A stretch of 64,000 nucleotides of DNA from Paracamarosporium sp. OC-R06-R3 (Eukaryota; Ascomycota; Dothideomycetes; Pleosporales; Didymosphaeriaceae). The notes under the pieces are model-generated. The model saw nothing but the letters and a program-made list of their open reading frames with translations, had not been told where the DNA came from and searched no databases. The stretch's first letter is position 1. Every line of letters begins with the position of its first letter. Location: contig JACVRA010000101.1 in assembly GCA_019828545.1 (NCBI GenBank), positions 178,658 through 242,657 of the forward strand, given 5' to 3'. The translations under genes were made by a program, and so were the position numbers. Of the stretch, positions 1 through 12,137 are shown piece by piece.

Positions 1-1603
1 GTACGACATCCAGAAAAGACCGTCGTCGCCGAAGCGGTGACCGAGTTTTTCCATCCAGTATGGCGTCCATTCTTTGGAGCCATCTGACCAGGGACCGTTC
101 CACTCGCCCATGCTTGCATCCACCCGTTTGCCCTGAGAAGATGTCAGTATACGCTTAGAGTGAGTTTCCAAATCGATCACTGACCCACGGATTTCTACGA
201 ATGTTAGTTAGAACAGAAGAACAGCAGCGTGTGACAGTACTTGCCGTATCAAAACAAGCCTATGTTCATTCCCTTGTTCGTCTTTCGGATCTACGGCTTT
301 GATGACCGAGTAGGCATGGTTCAGCGCAAGGCCTTGTCTGGCGTCCGAGTCGTCTCCATAGGAGCCTGGCGAAGAAGCGGAGAAAAGGAATTCCTTGTTG
401 ACCTATCATGCGTCAGGCACCGTCAATGAGATACTAACTTAGAACGCACCTGCTTCAGCTCCTTCCATAGCCGCTCCTTACTCAAGATTCGGTTTGTTTT
501 GACCTTCGTGGTCACGCCTCCAGTGAGGTCCTCCACAGCTTCACCACTGCTTGAAAATTAGACACCCAACGCTAACTAAGATTACACACTCACCTTATGC
601 CTCCACTTATTGCATCGTAATCACCATGGACTTTGGCGTATGCTTTCTCCAGCAAGGGTAGCCACGTCTCATTTTGGTCAGCGCACGATGCAAAATACAG
701 TGCGTCCGAGCCTGTCTGGTTGTTCTTCTTGTACCTTCTCTCCTTGGCACCCGTAGGGTCATAGCTATCTCCATAGGCGTCAAAGTCCGGGTCGCGAACA
801 TAGAGATTGTCGTCGATCACCGTCCATATCCAATCCCCGTCACGGTAGAATACAAAGCCGTACACGCCACATTCCTGACAATCTGCGTCCTTTGCGACGC
901 AGATCTTATCCATTAGGCTGGGGTTGCTGCATATCGTGGCCACCGCAGCAATGAACCAGCAGTCCCCGTTAAAGCCTTGTTTCACGTCGGAGCTTGAGTA
1001 GCTGTCGACCGTGAACGAAGGTTTGTCAAATATCCAGTCAATTCGATGCACCGAGCCGGGGCCGCCAGTGCCGGATGGTTCATCGCCTATGACTTTTGCA
1101 GCTTTATCGATGTCGACCGTCATCACCGGCGTAGATAGTATATCGCTTCTGGCCAAGGTCGCTAGAGCTTCGCTCAACTGTGTGGGGCTCACATTCGATC
1201 CTGGTCGCGGAGGGTCATCGTACCAGGACATCAAGCCCTCCAGGCAATTCTTCTCTGGCAGGTCATCTTCGATATCAAATTCTGGATCTGTGAACTAAGA
1301 TTATCGGTTAGCCGTCGCCTGCAAATGGTATATGTCGATCACCTTCTCGTTGGTCCGGTGGCATTCACGAATTATCTGTTGAACACGGGCACGGCATTCC
1401 TCAGCGGCCGCTTCGTATGATTCAGCGGCATTTTTGCCCTTTGCCGGGCCTGGCTGGCGTTTCGGTGGCAGAAGGTTTGCGTAAAGGCTTGAGGGGAAGA
1501 TGTTCGTGACTTTGCTGGGCTTCTTGATGATGAGATTCTCCCAGAACTCATTCAATTCCTCCTGTGGGCCTTTGATATTGTCATCGGTGGAAACGCAGCT
1601 CAT
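1..1603 (-). CDS. Calpain-like cysteine protease, C-terminus beyond window
   Basis: Cytosolic Ca-type papain-fold protease (calpain family, C2). Exons read as 1603-1343, 1294-594, 546-450, 402-245, 194-185 and 132 to the window edge. The catalytic triad is visible: Cys199 in QGFNGDCWF, His382 in LNHAYSV and Asn407 in RNPWG, followed by GEWNGPWSDGS and DDGLFWMSY, all calpain hallmarks. The first 87 residues form a helical N-terminal extension. Introns are 47-52 nt with CTAAC-type branch sites. Two oddities: the intron 244-195 needs a GC donor (GCAAGT), and it is followed by an exon of only 10 nt that supplies most of the RNPW active-site motif. The frame is intact throughout the visible part. 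The start ATG at 1603 is the first one in frame. The substrate cannot be told from sequence. Family call is firm. Confidence 0.9.
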
Positions 1604-3969
1604 TTTTGACGAGGATAGAGCGTTCGTAGATTGGTAGAGTTTAGATTGGCCTCAAAAGCGGGGATGAGCAGATGCTTGCTCACTGATTGGGGAAACACAG
1701 GGCGTCGAAAAAGCAATTAGATGCAATTAATGCACCGTGCTGTACGTGGCAAAAACTATCGGGAAAAGCAACAGAATCAACTGAAGGCTGAACCGGCTCT
1801 TTATGGGCATCGCTCGTTGGGGGCCGAAAAGAGACGCGAATACCATTCGCTTCATCGAGCCAATCGTGCTCGCTGAGTAAGGGTATTGTGGTACTACAAC
1901 TGTAGGAGGCGTTAGGCGGCCATTGTATCACTGTTTCGGAGGCCATGGGAGACCGAGGTAGTCACTTGGTACGAATGCAATGTAGGTAGGCGTAGGCGTA
2001 GGTAGGCGGGGGTTGGCTCCGTGTCCGTAAATGTGTAAATGTGTAAATGATAAGTCTAGCTGTGACGTCAAGACTCCCCGGTAAATCAGCAAGCTGATGC
2101 AACGGACAGGCTCATAGTGAAAGGTGCGGAAGAGCTGGAATAGTGGGCGAACGGGGGTAGATGAGGGGTGTTTTAAGGTCTTGGACGATTACTCCAATCG
2201 ACCTATTGGCCAGTGCGTTCGTGCTGATGCCCCGCCTCCAGGGGGAAGTTGCGATGGTCCGCAACAATCTCAACACAGAGCCCATACGAAGATGTTTCGT
2301 TGCTGCCCATTCTTGCCTTGAATGAACCTTCATGCATTGCAATAGTTCTGCATGGAACCTGCGCAGGAGACGCGAGACCGATACGCCATGTGGGGTGTAC
2401 GGCCAGCGCGCGCATCTTTCCTTTTCTCTCTGTGAGGCGGAAGCACATCAAACCCTCGAGTTGCCTCACTCTCTACCCCGACACGCCATTTCAAATCCTT
2501 GTTCTTGTTGTCTGATGATCATGCCGCGGGTCGCTCATGATCCCTTTTCTGGGTGCTTTCGAGTAGATAACGCCGGCTAGTCAGTGAGGTTGTCCAGCGT
2601 GTGATGTGGGAGGCACGTACGCTTTGGCGAATAGATCCGAAGATTACGGTGTTTGCCGCGAGTACGTCTTCGCATGCAATAGGCAAGTAGTCTGACATTG
2701 CGCAAAGCCTTGTCGCGAAGCCTTGTCGCGAAGCCTTGTCGCGAAACAAGACGCTAAAATATGCTCGTAATCATTTTGGGGGATCGATCCGCAGTGTGCC
2801 GAGACCACAGTCACGGATCATTCTTGAGAAGCGTCATGGGACGTGTGGTGATGCGAGGTCGACACTCTGTAGTGAACGTTGGCCTGCTAGTATCATGAAG
2901 GATATGCACAAAGCGTTGGATTATTGAGACGCACTTGTAGTACCAGGCCAAAGGTCACATGTAGCCAGCTTTCGTATCACCCATTCTCTGAAAGAAAATG
3001 CCATATTCAGGCCTTTGACACAGGGGGTGTAAAATGACGACGATATTTTCTGTGCAGTCAACTCTAATCAAGGCAAACAGAGATCGTGGTGTGACACGAT
3101 TAGCAAGGCAAATCATCTAGGAACAGCGATCGAATCTGTAATAAACTTCAAGGGGCAAATGGTTTGATAAATCGGATTCATGGCCGATGGCTGGAGTGCT
3201 TTGAGCCTGAAACCGTAGAAATCTTCATTCGAGCTACCGGATAGAAGAGGAAATGGCAGTCCGCAATGCCGGCGGGACTGGATGCAGAAAATAGCATCGA
3301 GCAAGGAAAGAAAAATCGTGACAACGAGCAGCCGTGAAAGCGCATTAGGTGGAATGAAAGGGTGGTACAAGAAGAAATCGGCCGAGCATGATGAAACGGC
3401 CGCACCAGCCAATGACCAGGTGGAGGCATGCGGTGAGAATGTAACGTGCAAATCCCCCCACGCCGCCAGTGAAACCGTCCTAGGAAGCTGATGCCTTTGT
3501 GCACCGACCCAACGAAGGCCCCAGAGTAGAATAAAGTCGTCAAAAGCTGCCCCGAGTCCAGTGTGACACGAAGAGCAAGCCACCGAAACGCCATGCTAAG
3601 GCCGTACGAGACCAACATATGAGAGACGCCTAGCATTATGGACAGGGAGCGCTTGCGATGAGCAAAGTGGAAACTTGAAAGTTGGCATGCAAGTCCTGCC
3701 AGGATGACAGATGGAGCGGCCGGGGTCCAGGCGATTCACGAATCCGAGGCGCTGGGTTCCGGTTGTCGATCCCATCTTGCAGCAGCGCACGCACGCTGGA
3801 ATCCATCTGCGCGCGAGTCAGCGTCAGCACCAAACCATCGCCATTGTCTTTTCCGGCATCCTCCAGAGCGTCTCCGTGCTGGGGTCGGAGGGGGATGAGG
3901 GGGCGTTTCGCACTGCCAGGCCACGTGTGGTGGGCAGGGATGCCATGCCAAGAGAAGCGCTCGACGTAC
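1604..3969. other. Intergenic stretch, no convincing gene
   Basis: About 2.4 kb between the calpain start and the 3' end of the small Cys-rich gene. I see only short open frames without family features. Two overlapping minus-strand frames around 3113-3636 are hydrophobic (the one starting at 3636 has several short apolar runs), but neither shows a recognisable domain. Short direct repeats occur near 2029-2050 (gtaaatgt units), near 1981-2010 (gtaggcgtagg-like) and at 2702-2745. Confidence 0.5.
2702..2745. repeat. Tandem repeat, 13-bp unit, three copies plus a stub
   Basis: The unit gcgaagccttgtc is repeated three times in direct orientation, the first copy differing by one base, with the first five bases of a fourth copy following. 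It lies in non-coding DNA. Confidence 0.85.
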
Positions 3970-4140
3970 CTATGCCCTGGGCTTGGATGTGCAAGGCCGG
4001 CAGTACTGCACCTTGCATTTGTCACACTCGTAGATGAACGGATGCGGGCCAGAGTGGCAGCCATTGCAGTTCCACACGATGATGCTGTTGTCGGACTTGA
4101 TCATCTTCCATGTATGTGCGCAGGTTCCTGGAGCAGCCAT
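3970..4140 (-). CDS. 56-residue Cys/His-rich protein, putative zinc binder
   Basis: A short intronless frame from ATG 4140 to TAG 3970. The 56 residues contain six Cys in three CxxC pairs (CNGC, CDKC, CRPC) plus a Cys and several His near the start (CAHTW, CHSGPH), which would suit two small zinc sites; the spacing resembles treble-clef or knuckle-type proteins. I recall similar very short proteins from other dothideomycetes but cannot verify this here. The Cys pairs are too regular for a chance frame. A GTACGT sequence directly follows the stop, so a spliced longer form was considered, but the TAG would still end the exon. Function unknown. Upstream lies a GGGACTG-rich low-complexity run. 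Confidence 0.6.
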   Translation of the reverse strand: MAAPGTCAHTWKMIKSDNSIIVWNCNGCHSGPHPFIYECDKCKVQYCRPCTSKPRA

Positions 4141-4142
4141 TG

Positions 4143-4190
4143 TTGGGATTGGGACTGGGGACTGGGGACTGGAGACTTGGAGACTGGGGA
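4143..4190. repeat. Degenerate short tandem repeat (gggactgg-like)
   Basis: Imperfect repeats of gggactgg / ggagactt directly upstream of the 56-residue gene start, on the side where its promoter or 5' UTR would lie. Confidence 0.7.
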
Positions 4191-7100
4191 GCGGTTCAGC
4201 TGACGGGCGAATGAGGCAGAGGTGTGTGTCGACGAGGTGAGGCAGGACTGGGTTCATGTCAGTTTGCCGTTGGGAACATGCTGTATATGTACCTGCAGGA
4301 GGCTCACGGCGAAGGAGGGGGCCTGTTTGATATGGGCCAGAATGCGCGCAAACCCGAGGACGGGGGAGAGTATCCTGAGTCGTGGCCGCAAAAGCAAAGT
4401 GGCCGCAGGTGTCAGTACTGGTGATTGCCAACAAGGGTCCACTGGAACAGAGGCGGAGCTGGTGTGGTGAGGTCGCCGACAGGCCGGATCTTGGTCCGTC
4501 TTATACTCATTCCAAATGGTTCAGTCTGGTCGAGCACACCAGCAGTGTGCAACGGGGCCGTCTTGCTCCGCTGGGCGCGTGGGGTGCCAAAGCGGGCGTG
4601 TCGACGACGGATCCAGAAGTAGATACACCAGGCGTTGCACGGCACCGATGGATTCGGCGAGTCTGCTGCCCTCGGTCGGCGTCGTGGCCAGCAGCAGCCT
4701 CGGTGGAGCTTGTCAGACGCGGGCTGGCGGGAGCGCAGCCGCCGTCACAGTGGTATTCGATTGAAACGCTCGCCGGCCGCCATGATGGCATTGCTGGCAG
4801 GCGGCCACAGGGCGACATGCCGCCGGCCCAAGGCAGCTTAACGCCTCGCCAGCGCCGCTTGTCGACGGCCACCGCGCGGCCTTTCCGCTGCACCCAGCCT
4901 GGCGGATTGGGCCAGCGCCGGCCGGGGTCGGCAATTAGAGTTTACGGCGGCGCCCCGGCCTGGCGTCAGACTACACCTCACCTCACCTCTGCTGCCTGTG
5001 CTTTGTTTTCTCTCAAAAGCATCCAACACGCCGTCGACCAGGACAAGGACACGCCCCGGCACCCTGCGGCAGAAGCGGCTCGGTGCTCCACCGCCCGTCC
5101 CAAAACGCTCTGCTGCAGACGCCCCCAGCACCGTGCCTCCCAGACACAGACGGCTGCCTCTGACAGCACCTCCGCCGGCATTCGTTTGGTCTCTCCCTAC
5201 AGCTCGCGCGGCGGCCGGCATTCCACCTTCTAGAAACGCCCCGTGCCCTCCTGCAGGCGAGCCGATGCAGCGTCACCTGCGACACGCTCTCGACCCCCAA
5301 CCCGGTCCAGCTGGGACATGAACAGTTACACGCAGCCTCGCCATGGCAAGCTCCCGGTCCTGTACCACGCCACCTTACCCATCTCACCCCTAGCCTTTGC
5401 TGCGAGTCTCCACTTTCCGCTTTGGGGCCCTTCACATACTAGGAGAGCGAGGTGGCGTGAACTACCCAGAGCCTGGTCCGGGGTTGTCCATCTACGATCC
5501 CATGTAACCCATCTGCTCTTGTGGAAAAACGATGACCTGATTGATAGAATCTCTGGGAAACCACTCCGTTGTGCAAGAGACCGGACCAACGCAAAAGCCT
5601 CCAATGCAGGGGTTTCTCAGGAGAAGTTCGGACATGAACTGTGACTCGCAACAGACAGTGTGCTGTTCTACTGCCTGCCGGCTTCCCATGTGCGGTGGGC
5701 CGGATCGGCGGCCAAGTCTGTGAAGGTGGCGGGGTTGGCTGGCGCCGGAGTCGTTCCTTGCCAGCCATTTTCGTCGTTGGGTTTGTTCTTCCTTTTTCTC
5801 GATAATGCATCTCTTCACGCATGTCGCTTTTCAGAGGCCGATCATCAGCCGCGGACCATGTTTGCAACTTTACCTGGTCAAAGCAAACAGTCTCATGCAA
5901 TTTGATCACAACCTCAGTCGGCCGCTCGACTTGTCTCGCGATCACCAGGACCTTCCAGTAGGCACGTTGTCACGAAAAGTCACTCTGAGGAGAACCATCT
6001 TAGAGCGGTCTTACCGTGCGGGATAGCTCTCCTGCCAAAGGTTTTCTTCTGTAACACGGGATCGAGCGGACCTGGCGCTCGGTTCCACGTATGCAAGATG
6101 CGTGTCACTGTGGAATCGTTCGTATCAGAGGCGCCCGTGGCGCTTGTGAAGCCAGGATCGATGCGCGTCATCCCCTAGCACTACCCACGCCAATTTTCAT
6201 CTGTGTCTTTTAGTCAGTTCTATGGTCATCTCCATGTGTCTCTCTCACACGCGAGTTCAGCGCACCAATTTCTTTTCATTGATCATCTCGAGAACGGCAA
6301 ATGCTAACACAATTTCAAAGGAACCAGCACTCGATGCGTGCGATGGCGTTTCCGTTCAACTAATCCTTTGTGGCTAGCAGCAACACGACGCTGCAACCTC
6401 TTCAGCCAATCGATCAGTGTTGCAGACTTCGTCAGGCATGGTCTCCGATACGGTCTCTCGCACATTCATTCCAAAGGTCGACACCCCTAGCTCTGCTGTG
6501 TCGACATTTATCTGCTTGTGCACTTCAAGGAGGGCGATCGGACCAGAAGTATGATCCATATCCCATGTTCAGATACCCAAAACTACACCGCTGTATACGC
6601 CGCGGTTGCGCCCAGCTATCATCGTTCCGACAGCGGCAAGTGCGAGGTATATCTGCGTCAATTGGGGTACAAGCCACTGACTTCCGCATTCGAGCTTCTG
6701 AACCTGGTAACTGGAGCCCGTCGACTGCATGTTCATTGAGCACAAATCTGAATTGATCGCTGTTGTGCGTGCCGTTTTCTGTCAGTTTGCCACGGCAGTC
6801 ATGCACGGTGCCGCCGCATCACACTCCAAAGCTATTGTTTCCTCGCCACGCCGACTTATTGAGCGATTCAGAGCCCGATGCAGTTTACTGACACGCACGC
6901 GTCTGCCCACAACCAATCGGGTATTTTCAAACAGCCTTGCAGGCCTCTCCCAGCCACAATTACCAGCTCCGTAGACCTAGAGCTGCGGATGGTACCTCTC
7001 GTGCCGCGGTGAAGCCACCAGTCTACTTTAGCACCCGTCCGGGTTGCACAGCATTCGGCCACACCCGACCGTGTGAACTAAACTTCCTAGTTTCTGCCTC

Positions 7101-8515
7101 ACAAGACCCTCGCATGATGTTATCGTCCTGTATCTGGACAGTTGTATCATGAATCATCAAGGTACATACCTCGAGACCGTAGTACTATCTCACCGCTCAT
7201 AGCCTCGAGTGCTACCTTTCCGTTGTCGACGACTTTCTATTCCCTCACTGCAGCCTTTTGTTCACATTACCCTCGAGGGGCGTGTGGAGAACCGCCAGTG
7301 CCAAACCTCCTTCGTGAACAGTGTGCCGTGCTATCTCGTCTCCTTCTCACCCTTCCGCACCTAAAATATTGAAGGCGCGCATCTGAGTGCTCCCAGTCGT
7401 ATCACGCTTCGAGCGCTGTTGAACACAGGAAAATCACAGGTCGCATTACTGCGCTTCGTAACGGATCAGAGATGCCAGAAACAGCAAACGCTGCAGCGCT
7501 TTAGTGCATGAGAGCAAGACCCAGGGTATCCGCAGAATACCTCGACAAGCTCAAGAGGCCTTGACAGAGGAACTCTCAAACGTAAGGCAAGAATGACCAA
7601 TCGGTTTATTTCCGGTCTAGAAAGGCACGACAGTATGAGCAACGTTCAGCAAAAGTCTATGATTGACGCGTGCAGGCATATGAGGCCAGTACGAGATATG
7701 CAACGGCGTACGCATCGTGTTAGGGTGCAGGGTTACCGATAATGGCCTTGCAGAGGCCACAGAGAAAGCTGGGCTCGCATGCTTCGGATTCGATGGCAGT
7801 AAAACCTTGGGTGTGCCATGCGTCGAACTTGCAGCTGCGATCCAATGCTTCTTACAGAATGCACTCTAACAACTTGTTCGAGTCTAGGGTACATTTAAGT
7901 TCACCTCGACGATCTAATGTTATAGAGTCGTCCCAATACATTCCTAGAACGCACGACTTTTACATGCAGCACCTGGTTGGAATTCTGTAGCGAGTCTACT
8001 CGAAGGATCTTCTTTCAGCGCTGTGATGATGCTTTTTCAGCACTCGACAGCGCAAGGAGTCGGCAGGTTCCACGGCGATGACCGTGTGGGGGACATGGCG
8101 TGAAAGGAAGCTCAGGGTGAAGGAGGCCTGTCGCTGCACAGGAGCAGGCGAGGCGTGCTCTAGATAGGAGTCGTGATTCGATGGCCGGTCAACTGCTGGT
8201 CGCGTGCCTGTGCCAGCGCACCGGAAAGTCGTACGCCCAACGGAGAATAAAGAGAGGTGCGGGCGCCATCACAACAGCTCCCCTTCCGGACGCGCACCCG
8301 CATGCTTAAGTAGCGGTGAATCAACTCCAGGTCACGTAGAGACAGAGTCGCGCGCTGTTCGTGTTCTGCGCCAGGCACCCAGGGCAGGAACGACCCGGCT
8401 GCCCTTTCCTGATTGGCTGCTTGATGGCCCAAGCGCATGCCCGCCCGAAATGTTCAAAAAACTTCCCCCACAGCTGCATCAATACGACAACCTCACGCTC
8501 TTAGGCCCCCCCAAG
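4191..8515. other. Gene-poor 4.3 kb stretch
   Basis: No frame here has a recognisable domain. Around 4380-5440 the DNA is GC-rich and several frames are open on both strands at once, with Pro/Arg/Ser/Ala-rich translations that mirror each other; this is what base composition alone gives. The rest (5440-8440) has only short frames. The last part, from about 8200, is in frame with the PRPP synthetase and is probably its 5' UTR. A non-coding transcript or fast-evolving gene cannot be excluded. Confidence 0.45.
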
Positions 8516-10316
8516 ATGCGTGGTGCAATTGTCTTCAGCGGCTCCTCCCACCCCACCCTGGTCGATGGCATCTGCGACCGCCTGGGCATGAAGCGGGGTA
8601 CCGCCCAGCTCAGCAAGTTTGCGAATGGCGAAACCTCGGTGCACATACGTCCGTCGTCCCAGCCCTGGCCTTGTTGTGGTGCTGATGGCGTCTAGACACG
8701 TCGGTGCGAGACAAAGATGTCTTCATCGTCCAGAGCGGGAGTCCAAAGTAGGTCCACAAGGCTCCGCTGCCTGCAATTGCTGACCACACCACCCAGGATC
8801 AACGATGCTGTCATGGAGCTGCTGATTATGGTCTCGGCCTGCAAAGGTGGCTCTGCGAAGTCAATCACTGGTATGTTTACCTCTACCTCCTAGCCGGCGA
8901 GTCTGACGCCAGCAGCCGTCATGCCCTACTTCCCCTACGCCCGCCAGTCCAAGAAGAAGTCGCACCGCGGCGCCATCACCGCCCGCATGGTAGCCAATCT
9001 CCTTCACATTGCTGGCGTGAACCACGTCATAACCATCGATCTCCACGCGTCCCAGATGCAGGGCTTTTTCAAATGTCCTGTCGACAACCTCATCGCTGAG
9101 CCCCTCCTTGCCCGCTGGATCCGCGTCAACGTGCCGAATTGGAAGGATGCGGTGGTTGTCAGCAAGAATCCGGGCGGCACCAAGCGTGTTACATCGTTGG
9201 CGGATGCATTGAAGCTCAGCTTTGGCATAGTGACGACGGATAGACGGCGAGCGGCTACGGCAGTGCATTGGAACGAAAGCGCCATGTTCGAGCAACTGAG
9301 ACTAGACGGCACGTATGAGACACCGGGTCTGGTAGAGGCCGCTGTGGACGCAGATTCACAGATTGCTCCTGCTGGTAGCCAGTCGTACAACCCGGCAGCA
9401 GACCTAGGTAAGCCGAAGCTGCGGGCACGAGCCCCATCGAATCCGGTCCATCGGCGTGTGAACGGGACCACGGAAACGTTGCAAAGTCCGCTCTCAAAAT
9501 CCATGCGAGCGTCATCCATTGTCAGCACGAAGGAAGAGGAAAACCTTCCTCCAACAGAAAAGGAGCCTGAGAAGGAGCCCCTGAAAGAGCAAGATGAGGG
9601 AAGCAGCGTGGAGGAAGATGCGGATGAATACACTGATGAGGTCTGTTTTCCTGAAATATTTTTGGGACACATATTGACTTTCCCAGCGCGCCAGAGACGT
9701 CACGCACGGCCGTCTTGTGCGTGGCCACATCGTGGAAGAAACCCATCCTTCACCCTCTATGTCCGCAGTGTCACACACGTCTTGGCGGAATCGCGCTCCT
9801 TCCGATGGCGAGAACGATGAGATCCCTAACCATATGATATCTTCCTTCATGTCAACGGCCTCACACTCTGAGCACGCGCATGCTTTGGGAGGCACCATTG
9901 ATGCGGCTGCCTCTTCTGAAGACGAAGAGGAAGACCTGCGGAATCCCGAGCTGGAGACTATGGTCACCTTGGTCGGCAATGTGAAAGACCGACCTGTCTT
10001 TATTGTCGACGACATGCTTGACAAGTCCGCATCGTGGATCGCGGCAGCAGAAACGGTAGTAAAGCGAGGCGGTGCTACAAAAGTATACTGCATGGCGACC
10101 CACGGCCTCTTCGGCGGTGACGCTCTCGAGGAGCTGGTTGCTTGCGAGTGCATCACTAAGATCGTTGTCACCAACGCGTTCCCTATTCCGGCAGAGAAGC
10201 AGGCTCAGGCCCTCGACAAGTTGGTCATCCTTCCTGTGGACAACTTGCTTGCCGAAGCGATCCGTCGCAACCACCACGGCGAGAGTATTTCACAACTCTT
10301 TATGCATTACGACTAA
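8516..10316 (+). CDS. Ribose-phosphate pyrophosphokinase subunit with long insert (Prs5/Prs1-like)
   Basis: Makes PRPP from ribose 5-phosphate and ATP for nucleotide, His and Trp synthesis; cytosolic, multi-subunit in fungi. Exons read as 8516-8648, 8696-8747, 8797-8870, 8916-9640 and 9687-10316 (537 aa). Family signatures: the N-terminal FSGSSHPTLV, FANGETSVHI, the block YARQSKKKSHRGAITARMVA and DLHASQMQGFF, then GIVTTDRRR. The C-terminal half carries FIVDDMLDKSAS at the PRPP-loop position. Between these, about 200 acidic, Ser/Glu-rich residues replace a linker of about 20 in ordinary enzymes. Such non-homologous regions are known for yeast Prs1 and Prs5. The loop reads DDMLDKSAS rather than the usual DDMxDTxGT, so this subunit may be regulatory. 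An in-frame ATG at 8450 is an alternative start; 8516 fits family alignment better. Confidence 0.9.
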
Positions 10317-12137
10317 AATCAATCTCTTCGGAGAGACGACTCATCTTAGCCGATGAGCTTGTGGCATATTTCATACGTTCTGGATCTCATTAGCGAGGCG
10401 CCATGGCTTTGAATTTTGACTTATTCGGAGGTAGGCAGGCATGGGGCGGCGTTGGATGGCGGTCGTGAAATGGTGTCAGGTCAAGAGTACCCTGGCACTG
10501 GCACAAAACTGCAAATGACGAGTTTACGGCTGCTACCTCTGTATCGATATTGATCGGAAGCGAACGAACGGACAGACTGAAGTAAGTTGACTTGACTTGG
10601 CGAAAAGCCCTGCATGAATGATACCACACATACCTTCCTTCCCTCTCTTATGCGTCGTTTTCTTGGTCCCAAGATTCTTCGTCGCGTATCTGTCTACCTG
10701 CCATGCCGGCTTTCCAGTCGAGCGTCCAGGCTGGCAAGTCATATACATCACATTATAACCAACGATGCGGGGCTTTGGCACCGCAGGAATCCCGTTCCCT
10801 AATACGGTGCATTCTTAACGGAGCGTTGGGAGAGTAATATCGAGGATTCGCGGGTACATGGCTGGATTGCTTTTTTGCCTCTGTCATGCGGTGCGAAGAG
10901 TGTCGCCTTTTGGCGATGCTTGGTCCTTGGACATATATATTTGTGTACCACTTGTGTGTGTATTCGTGTTGATGTTGATCTTGCTGTGAGGTAAGTACAT
11001 GTGCTTTGTATAGCGTTGAGCCGTGAAATGATTGAGTGAATGGTTCAGATCTGGCTATGATCGAGCCGGTCAACCACACACTCTCTCCCCTCCTTCCTCT
11101 TAAACAAAAGCATCGTCATGTTAGTAAGAGGTTTAAAACCAATAAACAGCTTATCATAGACTCCTCGCTCTGGCTAGAATATAACCTTTGTCCATTCATC
11201 ACCTATGTTCTCTATCGCTTGGGAAACTCGTATCATGTCCATCGTCGATAGTAATAAGTCGGTTCAGGTAGTACATACTACTCCCTGAGACTGTACACGC
11301 ATGCGTGAGCAAAAGAATGAGAAAAATCTCAGCGCGATGGAATCTCGGACCTAGTATATCTTTCCTCTCTTCTTCCTTTTGCTTCTCAGCATGGGATTTA
11401 CGCACTCCAAAACCGACGCACTATGACATGATGCCAATTCCCTCTGTCCCTAGCTTTTATTTGTAGGGGATTTACGCCGCGATGCGTGATCTAGTCTCAT
11501 CTCGTCTGATCCGAGAGAGTCGACTGAGTCGAGTGAAATCGAAGTAGAAACAATGTCAAAACGAAAAGGGATATCAGAGCTACTCCCGAGAAACATCTAT
11601 ACCCACGTGTGGTCGTAAAGGCGCCTTTCACGTGTGTCGTGCGATGCTACGTCTTTATATTTTTACATTCTTACATGTATATGCGTATACTTGGACTTTG
11701 TTCCACCATCCGTTCTATCAATTGCATTACTTTGTATTGTACACTACGTAGAGCACGAGCTTGAACATATGATTCCGATGGCGAGATCAAGGCAAGAGCG
11801 AAGAAATAAAACCTGCATTTAACGTTGTCTGTGTTATCTAGCGGGGGAAGAGAGACATCACAGCTCAAGATACAGTCGCTAGCGAATGCGGCTTCACCCT
11901 TGCACGTAGCTGCAACACATGTTTGCACCGCTCCGTAAATCACGGCTGGAAGCTCCACCTTCTCATAATGGCAAAGCGTCGGAAGTAACAGTCACATGCC
12001 TTATACTCTATCTGACTAATGATTTCTGATTAAAAAAATTCGTCAGCTTTTGCCACATTCACCTGAGTTCACGAAACGCTCAGTATAACAACATAACCAT
12101 TCATTAGGAGGTGGGTGGGGAAGAGGCCGACCAAGTT
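10317..12137. other. Intergenic, no gene seen
   Basis: About 1.8 kb between convergent genes (PRPP synthetase and the NLR relic). It holds only short unremarkable frames and will contain the two 3' UTRs. I found no domain, repeat array or RNA gene here. Confidence 0.5.

Noticed and set aside
1680..1946. 88-codon minus-strand frame upstream of the calpain
   Set aside because: It starts just upstream of the calpain promoter, shows no signal peptide or motif, and has no splice-supported extension.
4382..5233. 283-codon plus-strand frame in GC-rich DNA
   Set aside because: Translation is Arg/Pro/Ser/Ala-rich without any motif, and minus-strand frames are open across the same bases; this fits GC composition, not coding.
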